From CBDDFV01 sp965227335 (GTDB taxonomy: Bacteria > Planctomycetota > Phycisphaerae > Phycisphaerales > SM1A02), in NCBI GenBank assembly GCA_965227335.1, contig CBDDFV010000001.1, positions 62,001-126,000 of the forward strand: a DNA stretch of 64,000 nt, given 5' to 3'. Below the pieces are notes generated by a model. That model was not told the DNA's origin. It saw only the letters and a list, made by a program, of their open reading frames with translations, and made no database searches. Position numbers and translations under genes: made by a program. Every line of letters begins with the position of its first letter. Within the stretch, counting starts at the first letter, position 1. Shown here in pieces: positions 26,339-34,911 of this stretch.

Positions 26339-27301
26339 ATGCCTGAATCTCCCGCGACGCCGCTGATCGTCTCGACGTGGTCCTTCGGATTGCGCGGCAA
26401 CGCCGCCGCCTGGCCCGCGTTGCGCGACGGCGGTTCATCCCTCGACGCGTGTGAACAGGTGTGCGCCGTCGCCGACGCGGATCCGGAGGTCGACTCGGTC
26501 GGCTTCGGCGGCCTCCCGGACCGGGATGGCGACGTGACGCTGGACGGATGCGTGATGCTGTCGCCGCGCAGGTGCGGCTCGGTGTGCGCGACGCGCCGGC
26601 ATCTGCACCCGGTCTCGGTGGCGCGGCGGGTGATGGAGAAGACGGATCACGTCATGCTCGCCGGTCCCGGCGCCGATGCGTTTGCAGCAGCGCAGGGTTT
26701 CTCCGAAGACGAACTGCTCGCGGAGTCAGCGAAGGCGTCATGGGAGAAGTGGAAGACGGATCCGACGCCGGTCGATCAGTCGCGCGACGGTTCGCTCCCG
26801 CCTCGCCCGGTGGATCGCGGCGGCGGCCGGTTGTTCGACGCGGACGACGAACGACGCTGGACCGCGCACGACACGATCGGCGTACTCGCGCTCGATGCAT
26901 CGGGCGTGCTCGCCGGCGGATGCTCGACCAGCGGGATGCCGTACAAGGTCCCGGGACGGGTGGGGGATTCGCCGATCATCGGGCACGGGTTGTACGTGGA
27001 TCCCGCGGTCGGCGGCGCGACGGCGACGGGCGCGGGCGAACTGGTGATGGGGGTGTGCGGGTCGTTCCTGGCCGTCGAGCGGATGCGGATGGGCGATGAG
27101 CCCGCCGCCGCGCTGCGGGTCGTGCTGGAGCGGATTCGCGAGGCGTATACGTTGCGGGCGGAGCACCAGGTTGCGTTGATCGCCGTGCGGGCCGACGGCG
27201 CCTGGAGCGCAGCGGCGTTGCGTCCCGGGTTCCGCGTGTCGATCACGACCGGTGCGCGGCACGAGGCGATTCCGCCGGACGACGTGTTGCTGCCGGAATA
27301 G
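26339..27301 (+). CDS. N4-(beta-N-acetylglucosaminyl)-L-asparaginase family hydrolase
   Basis: The protein has 320 residues. As in glycosylasparaginases, a self-cleaving HDTIG motif is present, so Thr179 should become the N-terminal nucleophile of the beta chain. The alpha chain has the substrate-side GGLPDRDGDVTLDG, and the beta chain carries GGCSTSGMPYKVPGRVGDSP and GLYVDPAVGGATATGAGE. The reaction removes the amide-linked sugar from Asn, or cleaves other Asn or isoAsp substrates in related enzymes. No signal peptide is evident. It is transcribed away from the MBL gene. Confidence 0.88.
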   Translation: MPESPATPLIVSTWSFGLRGNAAAWPALRDGGSSLDACEQVCAVADADPEVDSVGFGGLPDRDGDVTLDGCVMLSPRRCGSVCATRRHLHPVSVARRVMEKTDHVMLAGPGADAFAAAQGFSEDELLAESAKASWEKWKTDPTPVDQSRDGSLPPRPVDRGGGRLFDADDERRWTAHDTIGVLALDASGVLAGGCSTSGMPYKVPGRVGDSPIIGHGLYVDPAVGGATATGAGELVMGVCGSFLAVERMRMGDEPAAALRVVLERIREAYTLRAEHQVALIAVRADGAWSAAALRPGFRVSITTGARHEAIPPDDVLLPE

Positions 27302-27364
27302 CGGGGCAACCCACGTCCGCCGCGCGAACGCGCACCCGGAGCGCCGCCCCGGGGTCAGCCGAGT

Positions 27365-27432
27365 AGGTCGGGATCGTATCCAGACATCGATCCTGTAATC
27401 GCGACTCATGTGTCGGGATACGATCCCGACCT
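27365..27432. terminator. Long inverted repeat between convergent genes
   Basis: A 22-base arm (27365-27386) pairs with 27411-27432 at 21 of 22 positions around a 24-base loop. It lies between the asparaginase stop and the leftward stop at 27458. There is no T-tract, so it may be a bidirectional end, a protein-binding site or a mobile repeat. Confidence 0.6.
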
Positions 27433-27457
27433 CCATTGTGCGCTGGCAGGAGCTGCC

Positions 27458-28360
27458 TCAGAACATCAGCCGCGCGTCCGTGTCCGTGACGAAGATCACG
27501 CTCGCGATCGAGCCCGGGTCTTCGTCGGCGGGCGGGGGCGGGGGACGGTCGCCGCCGCGTCGGTGGCGGGGCCAGCCGCCGCGTCCGCCGCCGCGCTCGC
27601 CCCGTTCACGTCGCCATTCCTCGCGCTTCTCCTGCAGCCACGTGCGGAACGCCTGTTCTTCTGTTGCGTTGAGCTGTCCGTCGCCGTCGGTGTCGAATTC
27701 GCGGCGTTTCTCCTCGACGGCGCGGCGGAAGCGTTCGCTGCGTTCCTGATGGCGTTGCTCGCGTTCGCGTCGGTGTTCGCGCATCGCCGTTTCCGCCTTC
27801 TCCCGCTCTGCCGCGTCGAGCACGCCGTCGCCGTCGGCGTCGAACTGTTCGATGATGCGCCGGTGACGATCGAGTCCGCGGGCCCGCTGCGAGATGAGAC
27901 CGCCGAGCTTCTCGGATTGCTGGGGCGACAGCGTCTGCAGGAAGCTGTTGAGACGTTCGATCTCGACGAGCCGCTTCTGTCCGTACAGCTCCGCTTCCTC
28001 ACGCACCGCGCCCATGAGGCGCTCGAGCTGCGGGTCCGGGCGTTGCAGTTCGGCGATGATCGACTGCCGTGCGAGCGTCATGCGATCCTGGATCGCCTGC
28101 AGATCCTCCGACGCCGCGAGACGCGCTTCGTCGAACGCAAGTTGCTGGTCCGGCGTCAGGTTCAGTTCGTTTTCGATCTGCCGCGTCTGCGGCGCATCGT
28201 CGCCGTCGGTCGTGGTCGTCGCGATGTCCGACGTGTTCGACGTCGCGCGGATGTACCCCGCCGCGAAGAAGACGTTGAACAGCACGGAGAGCGCGAGCCC
28301 CATGAGAAGGAGCCAGCGGCCGAGGGAACGGGCGAAGGCGGGATCGGGGGAAGTAGTCAT
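27458..28360 (-). CDS. Membrane-anchored LTPxQ (Spy/CpxP-like) protein with two EF-hands
   Basis: The protein has 300 residues. One N-terminal membrane segment (about 14-37) anchors a helical periplasmic domain. It carries two LTxxQ-type motifs (NLTPDQQ and TLSPQQ), as in Spy/CpxP and metal-resistance sensors. Two EF-hand loops follow (DADGDGVLDAAE and DTDGDGQLNATE). After them is an Arg/Gly-rich then Pro-rich stretch (RGERGGGRGGWPRHRRGG). Its start overlaps the anti-sigma gene's end by four bases (ATGA). It probably serves the ECF system as a periplasmic sensor or target; calcium binding is inferred from the loops. Confidence 0.8.
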   Translation of the reverse strand: MTTSPDPAFARSLGRWLLLMGLALSVLFNVFFAAGYIRATSNTSDIATTTTDGDDAPQTRQIENELNLTPDQQLAFDEARLAASEDLQAIQDRMTLARQSIIAELQRPDPQLERLMGAVREEAELYGQKRLVEIERLNSFLQTLSPQQSEKLGGLISQRARGLDRHRRIIEQFDADGDGVLDAAEREKAETAMREHRREREQRHQERSERFRRAVEEKRREFDTDGDGQLNATEEQAFRTWLQEKREEWRRERGERGGGRGGWPRHRRGGDRPPPPPADEDPGSIASVIFVTDTDARLMF

Positions 28361-28971
28361 GGCGTCACGCTCCCGGAGATCGTCGCGCTCGAAACGCCGA
28401 GCGCGAACAGGAGAAGGTCGTCGGTGTCATCCGCCGCGGAGGCGTCGCCCGGCGTCGCGGGATCGATCAGATCGTACGGGAACATGATGGTCGGCTCGTC
28501 GCCGCCGTCCGCCACCTGCGTCCCACCGGGCGTGGTCGCCGTCCCCGCGCCGACGCCGATCTGCCAGCCGATGACGCCGACCCCGATGCACGCCGCGGCG
28601 GCGACCGTCCAGCGCGCCGCCCGCACCCAGATCGCGCCGACCACCTCCGGACGGGATGCCGTCGACGGGACGAGCGCGGCGGCGCGGGCGACCACCGCCG
28701 GACCCGCCAGGGACGCGGGCGTGTCGTCCCGGTGGGTCGCGGCGTCGAGGACCAGATCCCGCAGCCGGGCGTCGGCGGACAGCCGGGCCTCAAGCGCGGC
28801 CCGGGCGTCGTCGTCCAGCCGCCCGTCCACATATGCCGCGAGTTCCAGCAGCACCGCCGCCTCATCCGCCACGGGGGGCGGCGGGGGCGTAACGCTGTCG
28901 ATTTCTCGCCAGCGGGCGTGATCGGCGGGATCCGGTCGATCGTCGGGATGGAGGGGTGAATCGTGGGTCAT
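28357..28971 (-). CDS. Transmembrane anti-sigma factor-like protein
   Basis: The protein has 204 residues. A cytoplasmic N-terminal half contains an ASD-like helical segment (LLELAAYVDGRLDDDARAAL) without a zinc CxxC motif. A membrane segment (about 116-140, WTVAAAACIGVGVIG) and a periplasmic tail follow. It lies 61 bases downstream of an ECF sigma gene and overlaps the next gene by four bases. The position and architecture make it the likely membrane anti-sigma of that factor; the zinc-less domain makes this inferred rather than certain. Confidence 0.72.
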   Translation of the reverse strand: MTHDSPLHPDDRPDPADHARWREIDSVTPPPPPVADEAAVLLELAAYVDGRLDDDARAALEARLSADARLRDLVLDAATHRDDTPASLAGPAVVARAAALVPSTASRPEVVGAIWVRAARWTVAAAACIGVGVIGWQIGVGAGTATTPGGTQVADGGDEPTIMFPYDLIDPATPGDASAADDTDDLLLFALGVSSATISGSVTP

Positions 28972-29032
28972 GGCGTGGGATCAGGGTCTCAGGAGGTCAT
29001 ACGGGTCGGGCGGCGGCTGGCATCCCCGGCGG

Positions 29033-29653
29033 TCACGGGATTTGTCCTTCTTCGGCGGCCGCCTGATCGGTGCGTGTTGGGGTGTCGGCGTCCGGATGGT
29101 CCTTGAAGTGCTTTCGGAGGCGGGCGAGGGCCTTGTGGCGGGTGGAGCGGACCGTCTGCTCCGAGATGTCGAGCATATGGGCGATGGTGGAGACGTCGCG
29201 TCCGTCATCGAAGGAAAGTCGGAGCACGAGGCGTTGTCGCTCCGTCAGCAGATGCCGCGGAATATCGACCGGTTCGGGCTGGTTGTTCTCTGGCGGGGGC
29301 GGCGCGATCGCCGGAGGCGCCTCGTCGAGGGGGGCTGTGGCGAGTCGTTTGCGTCGCAGACGATCGATCGTCGTCGATCGAGCCACGATCGTCAGCCAGG
29401 TGGAGAGCGCGGCCCGTTCCGGGTCGTAAGTTCGGAGAAGTCTGAAATCCCCTTTGACCAGACGGACGAACACATCCTGGATGAGATCGTCGATATCAAT
29501 GTCCGGCGACCCCGCTCCCGACCCCGCGGCTCTTCGGACCGCGGCGGCGATGACGGCGGACCAGCGGGCGGCAAATCGCCCCCAGGCCTCGGCGTCGCCG
29601 TCGAGGCAGGCGTGCAGGTCGTCCAGCGGATTCGCATCCGGGGGTGGGTTCAG
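29033..29653 (-). CDS. ECF-family sigma factor with a probable CTG start
   Basis: The protein has 206 residues if started at the CTG at 29653, eight bases after AGGAG. Region 2 is DLHACLDGDAEAWGRFAARW, then DIDDLIQDVFVRLVKG and LSTWLTIVARSTTIDRLRR. Region 4 is LTERQRLVLRLSFDDGRDVS and ISEQTVRSTRHKALARLRKH. The first in-frame ATG/GTG is the GTG at 29473, which would remove most of region 2, and no ATG, GTG or TTG occurs in frame near 29653, so a CTG (or ATT further up) start is needed. It is followed by an anti-sigma-like gene and an LTPxQ/EF-hand gene. Confidence 0.82.
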   Translation of the reverse strand: MNPPPDANPLDDLHACLDGDAEAWGRFAARWSAVIAAAVRRAAGSGAGSPDIDIDDLIQDVFVRLVKGDFRLLRTYDPERAALSTWLTIVARSTTIDRLRRKRLATAPLDEAPPAIAPPPPENNQPEPVDIPRHLLTERQRLVLRLSFDDGRDVSTIAHMLDISEQTVRSTRHKALARLRKHFKDHPDADTPTRTDQAAAEEGQIP

Positions 29654-29856
29654 GGGTTCAACTCCTGATGGCAGAGGAGCGCGGGCAAGGCTCAGAATGT
29701 TTCTAACGTCAATGACGCCAGGTTCTTGGGGAATCTGTCGTTTTTCTGTTCGGGATCGTGGGGGACGTTTTCGGGGCGGCCTCCGTACTACTTGAGGCAG
29801 CGTTCGTCGCTGCCGGGATCCGGCGCCAGGCGTCGGTGATACGAAAGGAAAGTCAC

Positions 29857-30582
29857 ATGTCGTTTCGACAAATCGCGCAACCGGCCTTGATTGGGATCAT
29901 CGCGCTGACGCTCACGGCGTCCACCGCCACGGCGCAGGGCCTCGGGCTCGGCACCGGCAAGCGTGACGCGGAACGTCCCGCGACGGCGGCCCCGGACGTG
30001 GCGAAGGTCGGCGAAAAGGCGCCCAACTTCACGCTGAAGGATGACAAGGGCAAGGAACACTCGCTCAGCGATTTCGCGGGCAAGAACGTGGTCCTTCAGT
30101 GGATCAACCCGGATTGCCCGGTGTGCGTCCGCGTGAGCACCGACGGCACCGTCCGCAACATGGTCAACGAACTCAAGAAGATCGATCCGCGGGTCGTGCA
30201 CCTGACCATCAACAGCACCCATTACCAGGCGGCGGATATCGGCGCCAAGTACCTCCGCGAGCACAAGATCGAAGCTCCCGCCCTGCATGACCAGGACGGC
30301 AAGGTCGGCCGCATGTACGCCGCCCGCACCACGCCCCACATGTACGTGATCGACGCCGAAGGCATCCTCCGGTACTCCGGCGCCATCGATGACGACCGCT
30401 CCGGCCGCAAGTCGGACAAGACCAACTACGTCATCAACGCCATGAATCAGATCAAGGCGGGCGAAACCGTCTCCCCCGACCAGACCCGTCCCTACGGCTG
30501 CTCCGTGAAGTACGCCAAGGACGGCAAGAGCGGCGAAGGTCGCGGCAACGGTCGCGGCGGTCGCGGCGGCCGCGGCGGCTGA
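29857..30582 (+). CDS. Secreted redoxin (AhpC/TSA-like) with Gly/Arg tail
   Basis: The protein has 241 residues with a signal peptide (1-27, ending ATAQG). The redoxin domain begins VGEKAPNFTLKDDKGKEHSL and has a CPVC motif at 87-90 within WINPDCPVC. The usual planctomycete relatives have a single cysteine there, so a disulfide-active CxxC is notable. The segment RTTPHMYVIDAEGILRYSG supplies the cis-proline. The tail ends in three RGG-type repeats. The ATG at 29857 follows GGAAAG. It stands divergent from the sigma/anti-sigma operon, about 200 bases away, and is followed by another LTPxQ protein. Confidence 0.85.
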   Translation: MSFRQIAQPALIGIIALTLTASTATAQGLGLGTGKRDAERPATAAPDVAKVGEKAPNFTLKDDKGKEHSLSDFAGKNVVLQWINPDCPVCVRVSTDGTVRNMVNELKKIDPRVVHLTINSTHYQAADIGAKYLREHKIEAPALHDQDGKVGRMYAARTTPHMYVIDAEGILRYSGAIDDDRSGRKSDKTNYVINAMNQIKAGETVSPDQTRPYGCSVKYAKDGKSGEGRGNGRGGRGGRGG

Positions 30583-30674
30583 TCCGTCTCACCCGCAACC
30601 CCCGAGATTGACGTCCGACGATCGACTCGCGGACGGCGCCTCTGATTTCAACCCTCACCAGGAATCACGCTCCC

Positions 30675-32543
30675 ATGACCCCCCGATCCGAACGTCGTTC
30701 GTCAATCAACTCGAACTCGCCCCGGCGGTCGCCTCGTCGCGCCGCCGGGGTCTTTTCCTTCCTCGCGCTCGGCGCGCTCCTGACGCCGATGCTCGCCTCG
30801 CCCGCCCTCGCCCAGGGCCGCGGCGATGACGACAACCGTCGCGAAGGTGCACAGCGCGGCCCCGGCGGCGAACGCGGCGGCGGCTTCCGTGGTCGAGGCG
30901 GCGGCGGCGAGCGCGGCGGCGGCTTCCGTGGTCGAGGCGGCGGCGGCGGCGGCGGCTGGGGCATGTTCCGTCCCGGCGACGACCTCATGCGCCCCGAATA
31001 CGACCGCCGCGACCTTCAACTGCTCGAAGCGTTCATCCCGCTCGAGGAGGAGCAGCGATTCATCATCGAAGCCCTTCTCGTGGATTACGAAGCGGCCTTC
31101 GGCGTGGCGGTCGAAGGCGTCCGCGAACAACTTGACGAAGTGCGTGCCGACAACGAGGCGGACGAGGATCCGGAGGCCCGCGAGGCCCGTCGCCAGATGT
31201 TCACGGAAATGCGAACGATGGCCCGGACTTTCCGCGCCGTCCGACGCGCATCGAACGAAGAACTCCAGCTCGCTCCGGCCGAACTTGCGCTTTTCGAGGA
31301 TCGTTTCACGACGATGCGGGAAGAGATGCGTCAGATGCGGGAGTCGCGCGGCGAGCGCTGGCGCCAGCAGTTCGAGGACGGGAGCCGCGACGCCCGGAAC
31401 CTGATTCTCGAAGCGTGGCGGGCGGAACGCGAGGCCCTCGGCGATCGGTTCATCACCGACCTTCGCAACATGCTGACCCCGCTGCAGCTCGAGGCCTTCT
31501 CGAGCTTCGAGTACGCCAAGCGACGCAGCGACGCCCTTCCGCAGAGCCGGCTCTCCGGTGAAGGCGTCGACCTCTTCCTCGTCGCCAACGACGTCCCCCT
31601 CATGGCCGACGAGACGGAGCGGCTCTCGGAGCTGTTCGACGCCTACGCGGCGGCGCTCGACGCGGCGCTCATCACCCGCGATCAGTTCGTCGCCGACGCC
31701 CTCACTGACTTCTTCACGATCATGCGCGAAGGCGATGTCGAAAAGATCGAATCGCTGATCGATCAGGATTCGCAGAACCGCACGCGAATCCGGGATATCA
31801 ACGAACAGTACGCGGACGCGATCGCGGCCGGTCTCGAACCCGACCGCGCCGCCGCGTGGAACGATTCCTATCGCGAACGCGCCTACCCGCGGATCTACCA
31901 GTCGAACACGCAGATGCGCCGCACCTTCGCCGCCGTGCGTGAACTCGAAGGGCTCGACCCCGATGTCCTCGACGCGATCGCCGCGCTCGAAGTCGGCTAC
32001 GAATCCGAACTCGCCGAACTCAATGCGATCATCCTCCTCGTCACCCGTGAAGCCGAGCCCGACCAGGCGAAGGCGTGGGTCAACGTCATGGCGCAGCGGA
32101 TGAGCGGCGAGGGCGGCGACTTCCAGCGACCGGAGGATCCCATCCGCGATCTCTACAACGATCGCAGCATCCTCGAATCGCAGTACCGTGAACAACTCGA
32201 AGCGCTGCTCACGCCCGAACAGATCGAGGCGCTGCCCAACTTCCGAAATCGCGCCCGGCGCGGCGGAAACGAGGGCGGCGACGATAACGAGCGTCGGCGC
32301 GGCGGTCGCGGCTTCGGCGAAACGCCCGGCTTCGGCGACCGCGAAAGCCCCGAGTTCCAGTCCCGACAGGCCGCCATGCTCGAAGCGTACGACGCGGACG
32401 GCGACGGTCAGGTCGGACCCGAGGAACGAGCCCGGGCCCTCGAAGTGATCCGCGAACGATTCGGCGTCAACCAGCAGATCGACGAAGACGGCGACAACCG
32501 CGGCCGACGCGGACGCGGGCCGCGCGGCGGCGACGACAACTGA
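30675..32543 (+). CDS. Large secreted LTPxQ/EF-hand protein with RGG-rich tracts
   Basis: The protein has 622 residues with a long basic signal peptide (about 1-47, ending SPALAQG). A Gly/Arg-rich segment follows (about 48-98, repeated GGGFRGRGGGG). Long charged helices follow, containing two LTPxQ motifs (MLTPLQLEAF and LLTPEQIEAL). A second Gly/Arg segment and one EF-hand (DADGDGQVGPEE) are near the end, and RRGRGPRGG closes the protein. It seems to be two Spy/CpxP-like halves fused. It stands 92 bases after the redoxin gene and is followed by a terminator, so the two are probably one transcript. The function is unknown. Confidence 0.78.
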   Translation: MTPRSERRSSINSNSPRRSPRRAAGVFSFLALGALLTPMLASPALAQGRGDDDNRREGAQRGPGGERGGGFRGRGGGGERGGGFRGRGGGGGGGWGMFRPGDDLMRPEYDRRDLQLLEAFIPLEEEQRFIIEALLVDYEAAFGVAVEGVREQLDEVRADNEADEDPEAREARRQMFTEMRTMARTFRAVRRASNEELQLAPAELALFEDRFTTMREEMRQMRESRGERWRQQFEDGSRDARNLILEAWRAEREALGDRFITDLRNMLTPLQLEAFSSFEYAKRRSDALPQSRLSGEGVDLFLVANDVPLMADETERLSELFDAYAAALDAALITRDQFVADALTDFFTIMREGDVEKIESLIDQDSQNRTRIRDINEQYADAIAAGLEPDRAAAWNDSYRERAYPRIYQSNTQMRRTFAAVRELEGLDPDVLDAIAALEVGYESELAELNAIILLVTREAEPDQAKAWVNVMAQRMSGEGGDFQRPEDPIRDLYNDRSILESQYREQLEALLTPEQIEALPNFRNRARRGGNEGGDDNERRRGGRGFGETPGFGDRESPEFQSRQAAMLEAYDADGDGQVGPEERARALEVIRERFGVNQQIDEDGDNRGRRGRGPRGGDDN

Positions 32544-32613
32544 TCCGCCGAACCATCCCATCGTGAAGGGGCGCGTCGCATCGCCCCCACATGCGACCCC
32601 CTTCATCCCATGA

Positions 32614-32641
32614 CCGGACGCCCGCGCGGCGTCCGGTTTTT
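32614..32641 (+). terminator. Intrinsic terminator of the redoxin/LTPxQ transcript
   Basis: CCGGACGCC (32614-32622) pairs with GGCGTCCGG (32628-32636) and is followed by five T residues. It lies 71 bases beyond the stop at 32543. Confidence 0.88.
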
Positions 32642-32745
32642 CTTTGCGCCCGCGTCCGGCGGATCGCGTTTGCCAGGTACCGCCTGCCGCGGATGTCGCG
32701 GCCGCCCGTCCATCCCTTTGTCCGGCGACGGAGGAGATCCACGCC

Positions 32746-33801
32746 ATGAACATGCACCCGCTGGTCCGCATCGTCCGACGTTCGTTCCCCGCCGTCATCG
32801 CGTCCGCCTCGCTCGCGTCGTCGCCCGCATGGGCCGATCTGGATTACACCACGGCGCCGGCGCCGGGCGGTTTCGTCCAGTCCGGCGCGGGTCCGACGAC
32901 CGCGTCGTTTCTCTGGCCGGGGGCGGATTTCTTCGGCTACTTCCCCAGTTCGGCGTCGGATCTGGACGAGCAGGCCTTCGTGGGCGGCGGCGAAGCGCAG
33001 GCGGCCGCGGCGTACGCGGATGCGTCGATCACCAACGGCGCCTCGGGCGCCGCGCGGCTCGGCGTGATGCAGGGCGAGGCGACCAACAGCACGCCGAACA
33101 ACCAGCCGTTTCCGGCGGCGGCCGCCAACGGCGGCTGGTCGGACATGATCGAGGTCACGAGTCCGGGTCTGGACGGCGAAGCGGGGTTTCTCGTCTTCAC
33201 GCTGAACGCGGGCGGAACCCTGTTCGCCTCCGGCTTTGCGGGGACCGCCCGTTTCGTGACGACGGCGTACAAGGATGACGCGCAGCTTCTCACCAATCCG
33301 TTGTTCGATCCCGGAGATTCCGATCCGTTGTCGTCGGCGTTCCAGTACGGCAACTGGGCGGTGGCGACGTACGGCAACCCGCCGACGGCGTCGAAGACGG
33401 TGAACGACACCGTCACGTTTGCGGTTCCGATCACCTTCGGCGAACCGTTCAGGCTCGGCGTCTACGCGACCGCGACCGCCGGCCTCCGCTCGGTGAGCGG
33501 CGTGGGCGGCCTGTCGACCGGCGACGCCGACTTCTTCCCCGGGCTCAGCTGGGGCGGGGTGGCGGCGGTCTACCACAATGACGCGCCCCTGGCGCAATTC
33601 ACCGTCAACGGGGCATCCGGCGTCGACTGGACGAACCCGGTCACGCCGCTCGCGCCGGGCGACTTTGACGGCGACGGCGACGTCGACGCGGCGGACCTCG
33701 CCACGCTCCTCGGCGCGTGGGGCGGCCCGGACGGCGATCTTGACGGCGATAACGACACCGACGCCGCCGATCTCGCGATTCTGCTCAGCAACTGGGGCTG
33801 A
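32746..33801 (+). CDS. Secreted protein with C-terminal dockerin-like repeat pair
   Basis: The protein has 351 residues, starting at an ATG after GGAGGAGATCC. A signal peptide (about 1-30) is followed by a beta-rich domain of about 270 residues without a recognised family (LDYTTAPAPGGFVQSG). The last 50 residues hold two calcium-loop units, GDFDGDGDVDAADLATLLGA and DLDGDNDTDAADLAILLSNW, like type I dockerins of Phycisphaerae. Such tails probably serve anchoring or assembly at the cell surface; no cohesin partner is in the window. Confidence 0.8.
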   Translation: MNMHPLVRIVRRSFPAVIASASLASSPAWADLDYTTAPAPGGFVQSGAGPTTASFLWPGADFFGYFPSSASDLDEQAFVGGGEAQAAAAYADASITNGASGAARLGVMQGEATNSTPNNQPFPAAAANGGWSDMIEVTSPGLDGEAGFLVFTLNAGGTLFASGFAGTARFVTTAYKDDAQLLTNPLFDPGDSDPLSSAFQYGNWAVATYGNPPTASKTVNDTVTFAVPITFGEPFRLGVYATATAGLRSVSGVGGLSTGDADFFPGLSWGGVAAVYHNDAPLAQFTVNGASGVDWTNPVTPLAPGDFDGDGDVDAADLATLLGAWGGPDGDLDGDNDTDAADLAILLSNWG

Positions 33802-33915
33802 ACGCGGGAGCAGAACGCCGTCACGCCCGAGACGTCGCGCTCCGGGGGCGACGTCGACGGGCGCGGCGTCCTATCATCGATTCGGAATCCTGAACCTTCG
33901 CTGGAGGACTGAACG

Positions 33916-34452
33916 ATGAGCCTGCTCGACGCCGCCCTTGAACACGCCGCGATGCTGGAACAGTGGACGCTCTGCTCCGTCGAGGACGTGCCTGACGATC
34001 AGTGGGCGGATCAGCCCGCGGGTCTGCCGAATCATCCCGCGTGGGTGCTCGGGCATCTCACGTACGCGATGGACAACGTCGTCCGCGAACTCGGCGGGTC
34101 GGTCGATCGCGACGAATCGTGGTACGAGCCCTTCAGGGGCGGGAGCGAGCCGACGTCGAATCGGAGCGATTATCCCGCTCGCGATGAACTGCTCGGCGCG
34201 TTCAGCCACGCGGCGAAGAACCTGCGGGCGACGTTGCGCGACAAGGGTGAAGCGGTGATGTCGACCCCGACGACACACGAGAAGATCCGCGACTTCTTCC
34301 CGACCATCGGTCGTTTCGCCACGCACGTGCTGCTCGTCGAACTCGCGTTCCACACGGGTCAGATCTCCGCGTGGCGCCGCGCGAAGCAGATGGGCGGCGT
34401 GTTCGTCGAGGCGAATTTCGCGCGGATGGCGCCGCAGGCGCTGGTGGTGTGA
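33916..34452 (+). CDS. DinB-family protein
   Basis: The protein has 178 residues in a four-helix DinB/YfiT-like pattern. Histidines are placed for a metal site: HPAWVLGHLTYAMDNV near residue 45, and FATHVLLVELAFHTGQISAWRR near 135-155. The family includes metal-dependent thiol transferases and many proteins of unknown role. GGAGG lies eight bases before the ATG. It is convergent with dut, seven bases apart. Confidence 0.85.
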   Translation: MSLLDAALEHAAMLEQWTLCSVEDVPDDQWADQPAGLPNHPAWVLGHLTYAMDNVVRELGGSVDRDESWYEPFRGGSEPTSNRSDYPARDELLGAFSHAAKNLRATLRDKGEAVMSTPTTHEKIRDFFPTIGRFATHVLLVELAFHTGQISAWRRAKQMGGVFVEANFARMAPQALVV

Positions 34453-34458
34453 CGGCGT

Positions 34459-34911
34459 TCACCCCGTCCCGGTGCTGCCGAACCCGCCTGCCCCGCGGGC
34501 GGTGGCGTCGAGGTCGTCGACTTCCTCGATCACGGCGTGCGCGATCGGGGCGATGACCATCTGGGCGATTCGCATGCCGGGCGCGACGACGAACGGCATA
34601 CGCCCGAGATTGATGAGCGGGACGCTGACCTCGCCGCGATAGTCGGCGTCGATCGTCCCCGGGGCGTTGGGCATGGAGAGCCCGTGGCGGGTGGCGAGAC
34701 CGCTCCGCGGACGGACCTGTGCTTCGTAGCCGGGGGGAATCGCCATCGCGAAACCGCACGCGATGAGTTCGATGCCGCCGGGAGCGATGGTGATGTCCTG
34801 CTCGATCGCGGCGTGGAGGTCGAGTCCCGCCGCGAGATCGCTCTGGTAGGCGGGGATCTGCGCGAGCGACGAGAGACGCCGGATGCGAAGCAGCGGTCGA
34901 TGCACGGTCAT
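34459..34911 (-). CDS. dut: Deoxyuridine 5'-triphosphate nucleotidohydrolase
   Basis: The protein has 150 residues, the standard trimeric dUTPase length. The five motifs are visible: SDLAAGLDLHA (I), RSGLATRHGL (II), PGTIDADYRGEV (III), APGMRIAQMVIAP (IV) and the C-terminal GAGGFGSTG (V). It hydrolyses dUTP to dUMP and pyrophosphate. Its ATG overlaps the stop of the upstream membrane protein gene as ATGA. Confidence 0.95.
   Translation of the reverse strand: MTVHRPLLRIRRLSSLAQIPAYQSDLAAGLDLHAAIEQDITIAPGGIELIACGFAMAIPPGYEAQVRPRSGLATRHGLSMPNAPGTIDADYRGEVSVPLINLGRMPFVVAPGMRIAQMVIAPIAHAVIEEVDDLDATARGAGGFGSTGTG

Noticed and set aside
29640..29690. A tRNA T-arm-like sequence (caggggttcaactcctg)
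   Set aside because: No acceptor stem, anticodon arm or D arm can be placed around it. It overlaps the start of the ECF sigma gene, whose ribosome site explains the AGGAG.
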